Part shown: in pieces, positions 34,381-46,360 of the stretch
How positions within the stretch are numbered: position 1 is the first letter of the stretch
Layout of the letters: every line of letters starts with the position of its first letter
Source of the DNA: Collybia mongolica
Lineage: Eukaryota > Basidiomycota > Agaricomycetes > Agaricales > Clitocybaceae
NCBI GenBank assembly: GCA_013420905.1
Contig: JAAXNY010000005.1
Coordinates: 930,001 to 994,000 of the forward strand
Direction of reading: 5' to 3'
DNA: 64,000 nucleotides
Program-made: the position numbers and the translations under genes
The notes under the pieces: generated by a model
The model's input: the letters and a program-made list of their open reading frames with translations, nothing else
The model's database searches: none
What the model was told of the DNA's origin: nothing

Positions 34381-35740
34381 ATGTAAATCGCGTTGCCACC
34401 GCGTGGGGAGGATACCGATGGTCCTAGGCCTGTGTTTGAGGTGGGGAAATTTCGCGGAGTTCGGTTGTGACCTGTTGATGTGAACGAATTAGCGTCGACA
34501 CCCCATACTTATCTCAAGAATGGCAGACCTTTGGCCTACTCAGGTAACTTCTCCACAAAAGACGGTTATTATTTCAAGCTGAAGAATCGTTACGTTCTTC
34601 GATTGGGGTCGGTGGAGTCAGTCATCGATTATTCTGCATCGACTCGCATGCTCAAGTTTTTCCCACTCTGGATAATGCACATCGCAGACGCTAGCCCTGG
34701 ATGTGAATCTCGTTGCGGTATATTCAAGATCAAGTTTGAGGAATGAAGAGACGTCGTGTCCTAGCGTCAGGAATCGCAGGGTTCTGATCTTGCACAAGTG
34801 GGGCCTAGAGGTACGCCTCCTTTCATTCCTTGGAAACGAGGGAAAGGGACGAAGTTGCGTTCAAGTAGGCAGAACCTAGCTGTGTCCTGATTGCACAGTG
34901 GCTGCACAAGTGTGCCAGAAGGCACGCCCTCCTGGGGATGCACAGCAGCAGTAGCGCCCAGGGGCCAATGAGGAAGCCTCAAGCCACAGCCGGCATAAGT
35001 ATGATCCTTGTTGCCTATGTATATATTCCGCATTGACTTTTTCACAATATTTCTCTTGACAGTAATATTGTTGCTATACTCTCTACCGCTGCCAAAAAAA
35101 ACATGCTTGGACGATGCCGTCCCCAAGTAGACCCAGATAGGGCCCACGTGCGACTTCAGTATTACCAGTGACTCGACCAGCGAGTCGAAGAAGTTCAGAG
35201 CACCGGAAATGTTGCGGATATATCATCCCAAAGCGGGCTGGCTTTCGCTCGAGAGCTACAGGAGGATGTATCTTAGACCGCGTGTGGTACTGGACGTCGG
35301 GCTACTCACCGATATTGACCATCACTTAAAAGCACGTCTCTTAGCGGGGTTGCATCCGCCATCCTGCAGGCGTCCGGTTGAACTCGATCATCCCACCCAA
35401 GGCCCATACCATCGGTGTCCAATCCAGACTGCGCATGCGAAAGCCCCATAATCTTCGAAGTTTCGCTTCAAGAAAGTTTCCTGACATCAAGCGGGCACAT
35501 CCCTGTTGACTGAACACGAACTTGTATCAGGATCCGATTCGTAAAGGAAATTGACCAGTATCCCTACATGCAGCTGTCCATCCGGCGTCCCTTTTGATCA
35601 AGATATGTGCGATTGCGACGAGAAGTGTTGTCATATAAGGTGCGGTGCCCCGCGACGATTCTGCGACTCATATGTCAGTGCTACCCCTATTATTACTGCC
35701 TAGTCCCTTTGGGATCTCACTAGGCGCTATGCACTATTGC
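34381..35740. other. Gene-poor stretch, nothing recognised
   Basis: Frames at 34480-34746 (plus) and 34767-35147 (minus) are moderately long but show no motif or homology I can name. Composition varies, consistent with old transposon debris. Confidence 0.3.
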
Positions 35741-35749
35741 CTTCTGGGG

Positions 35750-36010
35750 CGCGCATTTTTTGCACAAAAAGTGGCCGACCACCTTGAGTGTCCCTTGAGT
35801 CATAGTTTACGATGACGAACCGGGCATGAAGGAATGTGTACGATAAATGTGGCTCCTCAGGACGTCGAACGGGACAGTGACCACCATGGTCTGGCATCGT
35901 CCATTCCCATGGTAATGTGCGCATGTGTTGGTCTGTTGAAGCAGGCATTTCCAAAGCGCACAGAGATGGGCGGACAACCCAGACCAAAGTCAATCGGCTG
36001 TTTTCCGACA
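35750..36010 (-). repeat. Dispersed repeat, inverted fragment C
   Basis: The segment around 35875-35985 matches the reverse complement of 22830-22950 in repeat B (GACCACCATGGTCTGG, then CATTCCCATGGTAATGTGCG, GTTGAA.CAGGCAT, GCGCACAGA.ATG). A possible F-box-like start on the minus strand (VSLPIQLLFQITG, near 36045-36080) runs into it, so the repeat may have interrupted a gene. Confidence 0.65.
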
Positions 36011-36099
36011 GCGAGGGTTGCACACCATACCCAACCGGTGATTTGGAACAGTAATTGGATTGGCAGACTCACTCTAGATCTTTGCGGCAAAACTTTGGA

Positions 36100-37435
36100 A
36101 TCCTTGGGCTGTGGTTCAATGGGAGATCCTGTAATTAAGGAGGTGGTCGAGGAAGGAGATGATTCATGAATCCTAGCTTTTATGTTGGGGTATTGGTGAG
36201 TTTTCGGTAGTGGTGGTGGAGCTCTACTTATCTTCATCGATAAGACAGGTTGACACTTTTGTCCACTCTTCCGTTTCGGAGAAAGACTTGGTGATGTGCG
36301 CCCAGTCTTACGGTTCTCAGGTTCCAATTTTGGTGGTGTGTTTATCTTACAACTGTCATCTTACATTCCTTTCTTTTCCAGCACTTTTTAGCTCACCATT
36401 TTTCGGCCGTCAGAAGGAGATATCCCCAAAGAACAACTAGATGATCTTTCCCTCATATGCCCATCGGCCCACCGCTTAGAGACCATTCGACAGGTCAATG
36501 GGACAGCACTCGACGCCTAATATAGTGCTGAAGTATCCTATTGGCAAAATGCGTACTCTCACATATACAGAAAATGCAGCGAATCACTTATCAGATGACC
36601 GAAACCCGATCGAATCAATGACTTTAGCCAGAGGCCAAAACTAATCGACGGACCTACGAATGCGGACCATTATTCAAATAACTGAATCTAGAATGTACCC
36701 GGTGAGGCCCGTGACATGCTCTCCGCCAATAAGACAAAATCCTCAGATTCGACATATGTCCAACATGAGTCTTATCGTACTGAAAAGATTAAGACCGTCC
36801 CAATATTACTTGATGTGTAGACAAGCTACATCGTCAAAACCTCCAGTATTGACCCACCTCGAATGTGATGTTCAAATCTCAAGAGCTTCACTGCAATTTT
36901 GATTCCTAGTGGGCTACGTCTGTCTCTCCACAGCACTGAAAGTCTGAAACTCATAACGATTTTAACCTATTGGTCACGAAACGAATGAAATTCTGCGGTG
37001 AGAAATTCTCCTTTGTTAGTATCTGTTAGTATTGCATTATTCTATGATATATGTGCGCATTTCAATATTAAATAACATATGTACGGCGATATAACACGTT
37101 CACTGGCGTTCAGGCCAGTTGGACTTGAACACGTGCTGGGACCCAGGTAGCACTACTAAGCGCGCCGCGTGGTCGATTCCAAATTTTGTTTTTCACCTTC
37201 ATCGAGGTGAGAGGCTTAAAGGAAATTGTGATAAGTGTCTCATCGGTAGCCTACTGGTAGGTTCTCACCCTAACATGCGTATTTTCAACTCATTTTTCTG
37301 TGTACAGACAGCCCGAAACCGTTGTAATTGATGCATGCGACGTGCGCGTGTCATTCAGAACTGGAATACTTATACATCGATCCCCTTGTAACTGGAATGT
37401 ATAGATTGTAAGTAAGTCGACTAGATCTAAAAAGC
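36100..37435. other. Gene-poor stretch upstream of the transporter gene
   Basis: Short frames only. Nothing recognised apart from the promoter side of the gene starting at 37436. Confidence 0.35.
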
Positions 37436-38737
37436 ATGGTTTTATTGCTACTGTATGACTGGGCTACGACCATCTCCCTGGTTTTTGGAGGGTGCTGCAG
37501 GTGCGCTTCGTGTCCTCTCCAGAAAGAGTCTTTGGACCTGATGCGGGGTAACAGCGGCGCAATCACATTGGAACAACTAACGTCCGAATACCCCAAAGCT
37601 GGATCCTTAATCACATTCTTCCAGTTCATGATCATCTCTCTATATGGTCTGCCTCGACATATCACTTGGACATGCTATGGACCGCGCTTCAAGCCACGTC
37701 GGATCCCTCTCACACCTTACCTGATTCAGGTCGCGCTATTCTACCTCATTTCCTTGCTAAACAATGCAGCGTTTGGATATCATATTCCGATGGCGGTGCA
37801 CATCATCTTCCGGAGCGGAGGCCTCATAATTAGCATGGTTCTCGGATGGCTTGTCGTTGGAAAGAAGTGAGTGCTCGTTAGTTGTTACACTTCCTTCTTC
37901 ATTCGACCTTTTCTTTTCTTTACCTCTGCTTTCCAACTCGTCCCGCAAAGACACGATACAAACGCCGTTTACTCCAGATATTCCCTAAGCCAAGTGCTCT
38001 CAGTCATTCTTGTTACGTTCGGAGTTATCCTTACAACACTTTCTGCATCCCAAAATTCGACATCTGCAAGCTCGTCTGCGGATCCATACACGTATGCCAC
38101 GGGGATCGGGATCCTGACCCTCGCCCTTCTCCTCTCCGGCTTCCTAGGCCTAGTGCAGGACCGCACCTACGCCAAATACGGTCGCCCCGATCCTCCAGGG
38201 ACGAAAAACCACACTGGCACTGGATCCTCACCCGCATGGCAAGAATCGATGTTCTATCTCCACTTCTTGTCCCTCCCGATGTTCATTCTTCTCCGCGGTG
38301 ACCTCTCCGCTCAATTCGCAGCCGTCAACGCCGGGACGCGTACTTCCCTAACTTTGCCAAACTTCCCAGGCACCTTGCCTCTTCCCCGTAACACGACCCT
38401 CACCTCGCCCGGGCCATGGACTATACATATCCCCACGGCGTACCTCCCACTCCTCGCCAACACACTCACTCAGCTCCTGTGTGTTGCTGGTGTGCATCGC
38501 CTCACGACGAGAGTGAGTGCACTAACGGTCACGCTGGTCTTGGTTGTCAGAAAGGCTGTGAGCCTGATATTAAGTGTTGTGGGGGTAGCGATGGTGGGTG
38601 AGAGACGATCAGCCGAGGTAGATAAATTTATGATGTGGACCGGTGCTGGAATGGTTTTACTTGGAACAGTTGGATATACTATTGGGAGCGGGAAGCCGGC
38701 AACGAAAAACGATGGTGCTAAATCTAAAAAGGAGTAA
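37436..38737 (+). CDS. UDP-N-acetylglucosamine-type nucleotide-sugar transporter (UAA family)
   Basis: Three exons join in phase: MVLLLLYDWATTISLVFGGC (span 1), SGAITLEQL after an intron at about 37499-37552, FFQFMIISLYGLP, FKPRRIPLTPYLIQVALFYL, NNAAFGYHIPMAVHIIFRSG and ISMVLGWLVVGKK. A second intron (~37868-37977) leads to YSLSQVLSVILVTFGVILTT, GIGILTLALLLSGFLGLVQD, WQESMFYLHFLSLPMF, then LTQLLCVAGVHRLTTRVSAL and LILSVVGVAM, ending with a lysine-rich cytosolic tail (KSKKE). The family has about ten spans and moves UDP-GlcNAc (Yea4/SLC35B4 type) into ER or Golgi for chitin and glycoprotein synthesis. NNxAF...IPxHIIFRSG is diagnostic. The C-terminal lysines may act as an ER-retrieval signal (inferred). 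Confidence 0.9.
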
Positions 38738-39276
38738 TATATGTTGATTTCGTGGGACAGTCGAGTTCATGAAAACATCAGCTGGCTCGGGAGAAATCTC
38801 GTGCGGGAAGGCAAGTAATACTCGTCTTCGGGATGGAACACAGATCGTGATTATATTTCTATTATGCACTTCATCAGAGAATGAGATGCGCAAAAATTAA
38901 TGATAGTAAGGTAGTATAGTAATGTGCGAGCATAGGTGTACAAATTGGCATAGTAATGTAGTTGTGGGAGTGCATATCGGTATGGTGGTCGAGAGGTATA
39001 TCAAATGTTGGAAATAAATAACGAATAATGATAGTGCTGTCCGTGTGGATTGTGATGGTCCATGTCCAATAGTCCCAATGTGGGGGAAAAAAAATAGATG
39101 ACTAGCATGTGGAAAAAAATATGCCCCCAGATAGATCGATAAGATGGTAGTAGTGTCCGTACACCCGACAGAAAATACGAAAGGAAATTAAAAGAAGCAT
39201 TGAGAGATATTATATTAGTCTGTCCCCTGATTATTTTGGAGGAATTTTTGCGAAAGGCAGGACTCACGCAGGTGCC
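38738..39276. other. Convergent 3' spacer
   Basis: Spacer between the 3' ends of the transporter and the cyclin gene. A/T-rich with short frames; no gene seen. Confidence 0.4.
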
Positions 39277-40911
39277 CTACACTTCAAGTGTTTGTCCGCC
39301 CTTCGCCCCACTGCCTGCCCGAGAATGCACAAGCACGAGCCTCCTCAGTGTACTGTGTCTCTGTTGAACTCCCGTCACCTCTGCTGATGGGTCGCCGACG
39401 TCGACTCCTGGGGGTCCACTGCGGTCCTTATCCTGAGCCTTCGTAGCAGCGCCCCACATTCGACTTAAGAAGCTGCTAGAGGCGCCCGATCTGGGAATAG
39501 CAGGCAGAGTGGTGCTAGAAGACAGACTGATGTCGCGCCAGCTACCCCGCATCCCATCGTTCTGAGAAATACTTCCTGGCAGAAAAGATCCAGACGACAG
39601 GCGCTTACTTTCCCGTTGAAGCCGAGCCGTGCGCGCGGTCAAGAAGGCAGGAGCAGGTGGCGTTGGCGCAGGAGAGGAAGCCGTGATTGTATGCACAGAG
39701 GACGTGTCTGAGGGCATACGAGCTCGAGCCTGTGTCAGATGCTGTGACCTATATGTATATGACGGCGTGGAGCGGTGGATGAACGGCTTCTTCACTGGCG
39801 TTCTAGCAGCAGGCTCATCACTTCCCCCTCGCTGAATGGGCTCGAAGGTGACTCCGGTGGTATGCAACTGCCCTTGATACACCTGTGCGGAACTCCCATC
39901 CTCAGAACATTCGTCTTCTGAGCTTAGCCAGCCTGAGGACGACGATGAAGAACCGGTATCGTCGACAAGAGAGCCCATCTCAGACGACGAAGACGAAGAA
40001 AGAGAGTCTGTGCTTAGGGCGGTATACATAATCGAAGGGATGGCAGCTCCTTGACCCGAGCGTGCAGAGAGATGTGGGGGAGAGAGGCGTTTGGCGACCG
40101 TTGCTGACAACAGTTCCCGAGGCGGACTAGAGGGTGAAGGAAGATCCTCCGGAGGCGTAGCGGGAGCTTGAACCTGCTGAGCTCTTGCCTGTGCTCTAGC
40201 CCGACCTGCCTTCGCAACCTTGCTCACGGCCGACGCCCGGGTGCTGGCGTCCTGCGCTTGCCGGGTGTCCGATGACATGAAAGGTGCAAACGCTCTACAC
40301 GCTTCAGTCTCGTCGAATCTAAGATCGTAGTCGAGGAGATAGAGAAGCTGCTTCTCCATGAGGTTGATCTCTTCGATGTCGAACAGGACCGCGTAGTTCG
40401 CCCAATGGCAGTTCTTGGGCGAGGAATCATTGAGGTACTTGGCGGTGACGATAAGCGTCGCGAGGAAGACTCTGTGGCGTGTACAGGGCATTCCTACAGA
40501 TAAGATTAGCCCGATTAAGCTTGGAATAGCGGCGGCTGACTGACCTTTCGCCATTGCGGGCAACTTCGTGTGGAGCCGCTCGAGGTAGATCAACGTCGTG
40601 AGAAGTGTAGATACTTGTACATTCGAACACTTGACGAGATGAAGGATGAAGTTATCCAAAGAGATCATCTGCTGGGTGGGCGGCTCCGTAGGGTCGGCCG
40701 GGGATGCCTTGTGGGGCGTGGGAGGAGGGGTCGGGATGCCTGCCGTTGGCGAAACCTCGCCGTCAATATGGATCACTTTCGCTGCTTGGCGAGCAACGTA
40801 TTGTATCATATCCATTGAAACCTGCTTTCCCACGAGCTGAACGAGATGAGAGTTGTGGGAGCTAAGAGGAACAAGCGAGGCAGGGTGACGGCGTGAGCCT
40901 GAACCAGGCAT
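39277..40911 (-). CDS. Pho85-type (PCL) cyclin
   Basis: One frame from ATG 40911-40909 to the stop at 39277-39279. An N-terminal region leads into a cyclin box: [75 protein letters not shown] and [17 protein letters not shown]. This is the PCL1/2-type cyclin fold that activates Pho85-like kinases in G1 and polarity control. The ~300-residue tail is Ser/Pro-rich with [14 protein letters not shown] acidic-serine clusters, probably phosphorylated and unstable. A 51-nt GT-AG intron (40494-40544) sits in the middle of the cyclin box. It is a multiple of three without a stop, so the retained form would add 17 residues there. Confidence 0.88.
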   Translation of the reverse strand: MPGSGSRRHPASLVPLSSHNSHLVQLVGKQVSMDMIQYVARQAAKVIHIDGEVSPTAGIPTPPPTPHKASPADPTEPPTQQMISLDNFILHLVKCSNVQVSTLLTTLIYLERLHTKLPAMAKGQSAAAIPSLIGLILSVGMPCTRHRVFLATLIVTAKYLNDSSPKNCHWANYAVLFDIEEINLMEKQLLYLLDYDLRFDETEACRAFAPFMSSDTRQAQDASTRASAVSKVAKAGRARAQARAQQVQAPATPPEDLPSPSSPPRELLSATVAKRLSPPHLSARSGQGAAIPSIMYTALSTDSLSSSSSSEMGSLVDDTGSSSSSSGWLSSEDECSEDGSSAQVYQGQLHTTGVTFEPIQRGGSDEPAARTPVKKPFIHRSTPSYTYRSQHLTQARARMPSDTSSVHTITASSPAPTPPAPAFLTARTARLQRESKRLSSGSFLPGSISQNDGMRGSWRDISLSSSTTLPAIPRSGASSSFLSRMWGAATKAQDKDRSGPPGVDVGDPSAEVTGVQQRHSTLRRLVLVHSRAGSGAKGGQTLEV

Positions 40912-40948
40912 TGTACGGGCAAAGGAAGGATTGGATAGATTATGTAGG

Positions 40949-40959
40949 ATTTATAAATA
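40949..40959 (-). promoter_or_regulatory. TATA element of the cyclin gene
   Basis: TATTTATAAAT on the minus strand, about 40 bp upstream of the cyclin ATG at 40911. Confidence 0.55.
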
Positions 40960-41392
40960 CCCCGTCAAGGGATGTATAAACGAAAGGAAAAATGAGAATG
41001 AGGGAGAAAGGAAGATCAGCGTAGTTTTATTTAGAGAAAAGGGGTTCACATATCATACGTAAACAAACGCGCTTCGATCACGAGACATGTAGCACGTGGT
41101 GACTTCAGCCTCCCTCGTGACCTTGATTTTTTAAAAGGTCAGGTCTTCAAGCTTCAGCTTCAGGAACGTCAACTTGAATTTGAGTCTCTCATCAGCATCA
41201 GATTCATGGCTATCAGCCTCTGGTTCATAAAGCAAGATCAAATTGACCCGGGATCGTTATCGGGACAAGCCAAGTAAAATCCGAGGCAGACTCACCACTA
41301 AGGTTGTCGGACCGCCGGCTCCCGCCGAAATTCCAGCCTGTTCATGGGGATGGAGGAAGATTGGAGCTGGATGTTTAACTGTGCCTGCTTTC
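40960..41392. promoter_or_regulatory. Divergent promoter region between cyclin and FGGY kinase
   Basis: About 430 bp shared by two divergently transcribed genes. Two GAAGCTT-type strings and direct CTTCAAGCTTCAGCTTCAGG repetition occur near 41147-41165, but no factor can be named. Confidence 0.35.
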
Positions 41393-43536
41393 ATGTCAAC
41401 TCAGAGCCATTATATCGGCGTGGATGTTGGAACTGGCTCAGCGAGAGCCTCTCTAGTGAAGAAGGATGGGACGGTTGTCGCTTCCTCGACCCAGGAAACA
41501 ATCACCTACCGCGATGCCCATGATCATAGGATTTTTGAGCAATCGACATCGAACATCTGGTCTGCTATTTCAAGAGCAATCAAGAAGTGCTTGGACGACT
41601 CTCAAGTGCCGGCATCCACTGTGAAAGGTCTAGGTTTTGATGCAACATGTTCTCTCGCCGTAACCGACCTAAAGGGGGAACCCGTAATTGTAACCAAAGG
41701 TAATCAACTCGGACAGCTTGGGGACAGGAACATTGTGCTATGGGCAGATCATCGAGCGGAAAAAGAGGCAGATTTGATCAATAGTACCGGATCCGTAGTC
41801 TTGGACTATGTGGGGGGGACCATGAGTGTGAGTTCGCATATCTTTTATTTGATATGAGTTTTATTAAAATGATGTAGTTAGAGATGGAAGTACCGAAGAT
41901 TTTATGGCTCAAGAACCACATGGAACCCAAATTATTCGAGCGCTGCCAATTCTTCGATCTTCCTGATTTTCTCACCTACCGTGCCACCACGGACAGTACT
42001 CGATCTTCCTGCTCAGTCACCTGCAAATGTTCTTTTGTACCAACGACCGGATGGCAGTCGGACTTTTTCCAAAAGATTGGCCTCGGTCAACTCGTTATAG
42101 GTGGATATGAGCAAATAGGAGCTGCAAATGGCAATGTGCTCACCGCTGGCCTCCCGGTTGGGAGGGGCCTGTCAAAGACAGCTGCAGAGGAGTTTGGCCT
42201 CGAAGAAGGAACGCCTGTTGGAAGTGGCTTGATCGACGCGTATGCGGGCTGGCTGGGCACTGTTGCGGCGAGATATAAAGACAATGGGAAGTTGTCTGAT
42301 GTCATACCCTCTCTTGATGAGTCACGACACAGACTGGCTGCAGTGGCCGGTACCAGTACTTGTCATATCGTGCAGGTGAGTTCTCGGTTTTAGGCTAAAG
42401 GCGTCCGTTAAAGCATACCTATCAATAGAGTCCTAAAGGAGTCTTCGTCGACGGGGTGTGGGGCCCATACAAGGTAAAATATTTTCAATAAGTACAACAC
42501 ATTTGCTCAACCCCCATAGGATGCTGTCTTTCGTGACTGGTGGATGAACGAGGGCGGACAATCCTCGACGGGTCAGGTAAAGCTACATAAATCTCAAGCT
42601 TGACAGTTCTTATGAGCGAGAACAAAACACAGCTAATCGACTTCATACTCACCACCCATCCGGCGTATTCCAAACTCGTCAAGCTGGGGGACCAACAGCA
42701 AAGAAATATCCACAGTGGTACGTTGACTGCATCACAATCAACAGGACCAGGGCTGACCGCCATCCAGTCCTTCAGGATACTCTCGAAAAGCTAAAGACCG
42801 AGAAAGGTGCAGAAACCCTGACTGAATTGACGAAGGACCTTCACATGTACCCTGACTTCCATGGTAACAATACCTATCTATTATTAACCCTGTGCTAACG
42901 AATAATCAGGCAATCGGTCGCCAATAGCTGACCCTCGCATGCGGGGCTCCTTCGTGGGCCTCGAACTTGTACGCCAGTGATCACTTTATAGTTGCCTCCA
43001 TCATTGATTAATACCATAGGACGATGGGCTCAACGACCTGGCTAGGAAATACAACGTGACTCTTGAAGCCATCGCACTCCAAACCCGCCACATAGTCGAC
43101 GAGATGAATTCCAAAGGGCATAATATCACGTCCATTTACATGAGCGGTAGTCAGGCAAAGAATACTACCCTCATGCAATTGTTCGCAGATACGTGTAATA
43201 TGTCGGTAGTGTTGCCGTCTGAGCACTCAGATGCCGTCGTTTTGGGCGCTGCTATGCTCGGCCGTTTTGCGGCTGAGGCCGCGGAGGTGGGAGGTAAAGA
43301 AATGAGTGGAAAAGAACAAGCTGAAGTTTTGTGGAAGATAATGGTTTGTGGACTTCGATCATTCTTGCTTAAACTTACGGTATCTTAAGGTCGAAATGAC
43401 CCCAGTTGGGACTCTGGTCTCTCCCGCAGCGACGGGCAGAGAGAAGAAGTTACTGGAGGCAAAGTATAAAATATTCCGAGAGACTATCGAGATTCAGAAG
43501 CGGTGGAGGAAGGAAATGGACGATGCGTTAAGTTGA
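41393..43536 (+). CDS. FGGY-family carbohydrate kinase
   Basis: Start chosen at ATG 41393, giving MSTQSHYIGVDVGTGSARAS; an upstream ATG at 41371 is out of frame. Further motifs are GLGFDATCSLAV, NIVLWADHRAEKEADLIN, PKILWLKNHM, FFDLPDFLTYRATTD, GSGLIDAYAGWLGTVAARY (GxxDAYAG, catalytic Asp), AVAGTSTCHIVQ (ATP-binding), DWWMNEGGQSSTGQ, GNRSPIADPRMRGSFVG, YMSGSQAKNTTLMQLFADT and AVVLGAAMLG. At least six short introns are inferred. The closest pattern is the eukaryotic FGGY/YDR109C type that phosphorylates pentuloses such as D-ribulose, using ATP in the cytosol; the exact sugar is inferred. The two catalytic halves are intact and length is normal (about 590 residues). Confidence 0.9.
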
Positions 43537-44170
43537 AGAAATGGACATACGAGTTACCACAATATCAGCTAGAATTTGAAAACACATACGGCTAGGTCCC
43601 ATGTTCTTAAGTATCCTTAAGTATGCATTCTAACTGTCATTCCGAAATATGCTGGGGTATGGTGGTTATAAGGCGTTACAGATCACATGTGTTCCGTGGC
43701 ACCTGACAGTCCATTGTTACCAGATTACCTCTGTACCCTCGCCGGGTTCGACGCCACACTGCTTCAATGAGATCGATCTCCCTTCCATTTTTTTGTGCTC
43801 CGCGTGGTCCCAGCGAGACGCTGGCCAAGCATGTCTAACTGAATGGATATGATAAAAATTCCGTTCAGCACGCTCAAACCCGACTTCAACGAAGATAATT
43901 CCGATAGCGCTCGGGCCTCATGTGCGTTTCGAATTTTTAGTTTCCAACTACCATTGCATTTCTGTACCTTATACGTCACTTATCTCGATCCCCCGCATGG
44001 GGGGTATACCCAGCAGTCGAATCGCAACTTCAACACTATCCGGCAAATTTACCAGCCCGCCAACCCCAAACATCGTGCCAAGTGAAAACAAAGAAGGCGC
44101 CCAAAGTTCGTGGATTCAGATCGTACGCTTACAGTTAATAAAGTAGTACAACAAACACAATACAACAATG
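43537..44170. other. Spacer at the edge of the terpene cluster
   Basis: No gene recognised. A string near 43665-43735 (ATAAGGCGTTACAG...GTTCCGTGG...CCATTGTTACC) has a weak parallel at 60620-60665, hinting at copied flank sequence. Confidence 0.35.
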
Positions 44171-45976
44171 CTAATGATCATGGTTAATAACTGATGAGAC
44201 GGGATATTTGGGTTTAGTTTTAGAGTTCGATCGTATCTTGCGCCGTACCCGGACCTGCTGGATAGCGCGAATAGCCATTGCGGTGGTCACGCCGTCGTTT
44301 TTGATGAGGATACCAGATGCCCCATATTTGTAAAACCAACCATTGCTCCACGCTCCATTACCGTCCTGCAGAGAAAAGAGCGTTTCGAGGTCACGATCGT
44401 CCCATAAATCGACAATTGTCCCTGCGATAATCCGTGCAGCTAGAGAAAGTGCATCTCCCTCCGCTCCGAAGCGTTCTAATATTCTTTCTTCGAATATAGA
44501 CCTGAGGCGTTGGCGCACTTCGGAAGAAGTTTGGAGAAGGCGGGACACGAAGTACAAGAATAAGTCGGCGCTAGCGTAGTAGTATGTCCCGGAAATGTAG
44601 GCGCGATTGATCAAGACTTGTTCAATCCAATCAAGCGTTTCAGGAAGTTCAGGACCTCTTCCGTTCTCGTAGAAAAGAGTTAAGACATTGACACACACAA
44701 CAGGATCTAAGCCGAGCGATAAGTTAGGGCGTAATGAACTACCACAGGGAAAATCTGGGAATCACCTATGCGAGGGCGTGAGTGGTCGAAGTATACTTGG
44801 ACTATTCCATCCGAGTTCCTGTAGTTGAGCATTTCATCCATGACTTCGTGTTTCGTAAGGGTATCGACGTGGTCTGCAACGGTGAGTCCGATCGACGTTG
44901 TATCGAGGTCATTCCTGATCGAAAGATGAGGTTATATTGGCCAGAACGAGAAAGGCCGTATTTGCTCACGGAAAGGATTCGGTGGTGAGCACACCACCGT
45001 TCTTGAAGAAATTAAATTGCCCCACATGCTTCACGTAGTCTACCAGTGACCTTTGAAAAATAAGAAATGTTAATAAAAGATGACGGGTTAGATCTGAAGA
45101 GTAGCGGGACTTACTTATCTCCTGTAGCATCAAGGATCAGAAGTTGGCCAAAGTTCTGGAGTAAAGATTCTATTGGCTGGAGCAAATGAGAGGGAAATAA
45201 CGCTAGGCCATACCTCAGAGAGCTCAATGTTGTTCGAGGTTACAGAGATATGTTTCTTCTTGTGGGAGGTCAAAAACTTTTTCCCTCGCATTATCGGATC
45301 ATAGCAGAGATTTTTGAGCTCTCGGATTACTTTTATTTCGTCATCGAAGACGATTCCATGCATCCCAAATGATCGGGCAGTCAGGACGTTCTCGAGCTTG
45401 TCATCAACAAATATTGTACGAGAAGGTTCTACTCCAGTCTTCTCAATAACATGCTTGAAGAAACCAATATTTGGTTTGCGTTCGCGCGCGGCCGCACTGC
45501 ACATAATCGCCTGTTAGACAGCCAACCGCTGAGTCGATCAAGTGAACGACGTACGATGTGAATACGCGATCAAAAAGTGCCCACTCCTCAGGAGTGGCTT
45601 TCGTCTGTAACACTTCCCAGTCTGGCGCAGAGATATTCGACATGGCGTATATGGCAAGCCCCGCATCCCGTAGCTCTCGAATTATTTTAAGCATAGTGGG
45701 GCTGCTCTGAAGAGAATCACGGGCAGCTTCGAATGCGCCTTTTGCATCGGTAGGAGAAATATTGAACTCCTGCGCGACGAGAGCATATACTTCTTCTTCA
45801 CTGAGATTGTTCTTTTCGTATTCAAACCAGTGATGAGAACGAAGGATGTTTTTGAGAACCTTGGCTGGAAGAGGGGATTTTGGAGTAGAGGCAGACCAGG
45901 TGAAGAGAACGTCACCAAGGTCGAATACGACGGCCGTGTAGCCTTTCGACCTTGCCGAGTGACGGAAGTTGGCCAT
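44171..45976 (-). CDS. HAD-type terpene cyclase with DLDTT motif (AstC/drimane-synthase-like)
   Basis: Seven exons join in phase. The N-terminal half is a HAD fold: VVFDLGDVLFTW (Asp nucleophile position, but Gly at the usual second Asp), LAIYAMSNISAPDWEVL, ARERKPNIGFFKHVIEKTG and SRTIFVDDKLENVLTAR. The C-terminal half is an alpha-barrel cyclase: NFGQLLILDATGDK, YVKHVGQFNFFKNGGVLTTE, then NDLDTTSIGLTVADH with the class II-type DxDTT motif, MDEMLNYRNSDGIVQVYFDH, SRPR, DPVVCVNVLTLFYENGRG, SGTYYYASADLFLYFVSRLL and GNGAWSNGWFYKYGASGI. This layout matches AstC-like fungal sesquiterpene cyclases that protonate farnesyl diphosphate to drimane skeletons. The product and whether phosphate is removed are unknown. 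Neighbouring P450s, BBE and SDR suggest the pathway's core enzyme. Confidence 0.85.
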
Positions 45977-46027
45977 CTAGATAATAGAATACAATCGTAA
46001 AGCTATCACTTCCCTCCCTTTTTATCT

Positions 46028-46360
46028 CTAGAAACCGGGTAGTAGTTCTCTATTCATAACCTCCGGCTTGATCTCCGTGAACCGTGAGGAAGCTTGGGGA
46101 GTTAGATAAAGATGCTTTGGCCGGACGCCTTCCGAACCAAACGAGGTATATTCGGAAGTAGGAGGCGGTGCATAAGGAACATTTTGGTCTAAGAAGCCAG
46201 AAATAATAGGTTCGAGGGGATAGCGAGAGCCAGGTACCACGGGGGAATATTTGGCCGGTCTGCCGATGAACTCGGAATATGTCTGCGATCGTCCTATAGC
46301 TATGGAGACCTAAGCAACCCCAGAAGATTTGCCAGATTGTGAAAATTCCGTCATACTCAT
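46028..46360 (-). pseudogene. Small unrecognised frame with one in-frame stop
   Basis: From ATG 46360 a frame of 111 codons is open apart from one TAG (46312-46310): MSMTEFSQSGKSSGVA, stop, then VSIAIGRSQTYSEFIGRPAK, YSPVVPGSRYPLEPIISGF, PYAPPPTSEYTSFGSEGVR and a tail ending NRELLPGF. The CTTAG could also be a splice acceptor. The tail reads like real protein, but I do not recognise it. It lies just upstream of the terpene cyclase on the same strand. Confidence 0.3.

Noticed and set aside
34767..35147. A 126-codon minus frame
   Set aside because: No motif, no splice context and uneven composition; probably transposon debris by chance open.
37095..37165. tRNA-like string on the minus strand (GTTCAAGTCC with a GTGCT/AGCAC stem)
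   Set aside because: The T-arm stem does not pair and the anticodon loop would have 11 bases, so no cloverleaf forms.
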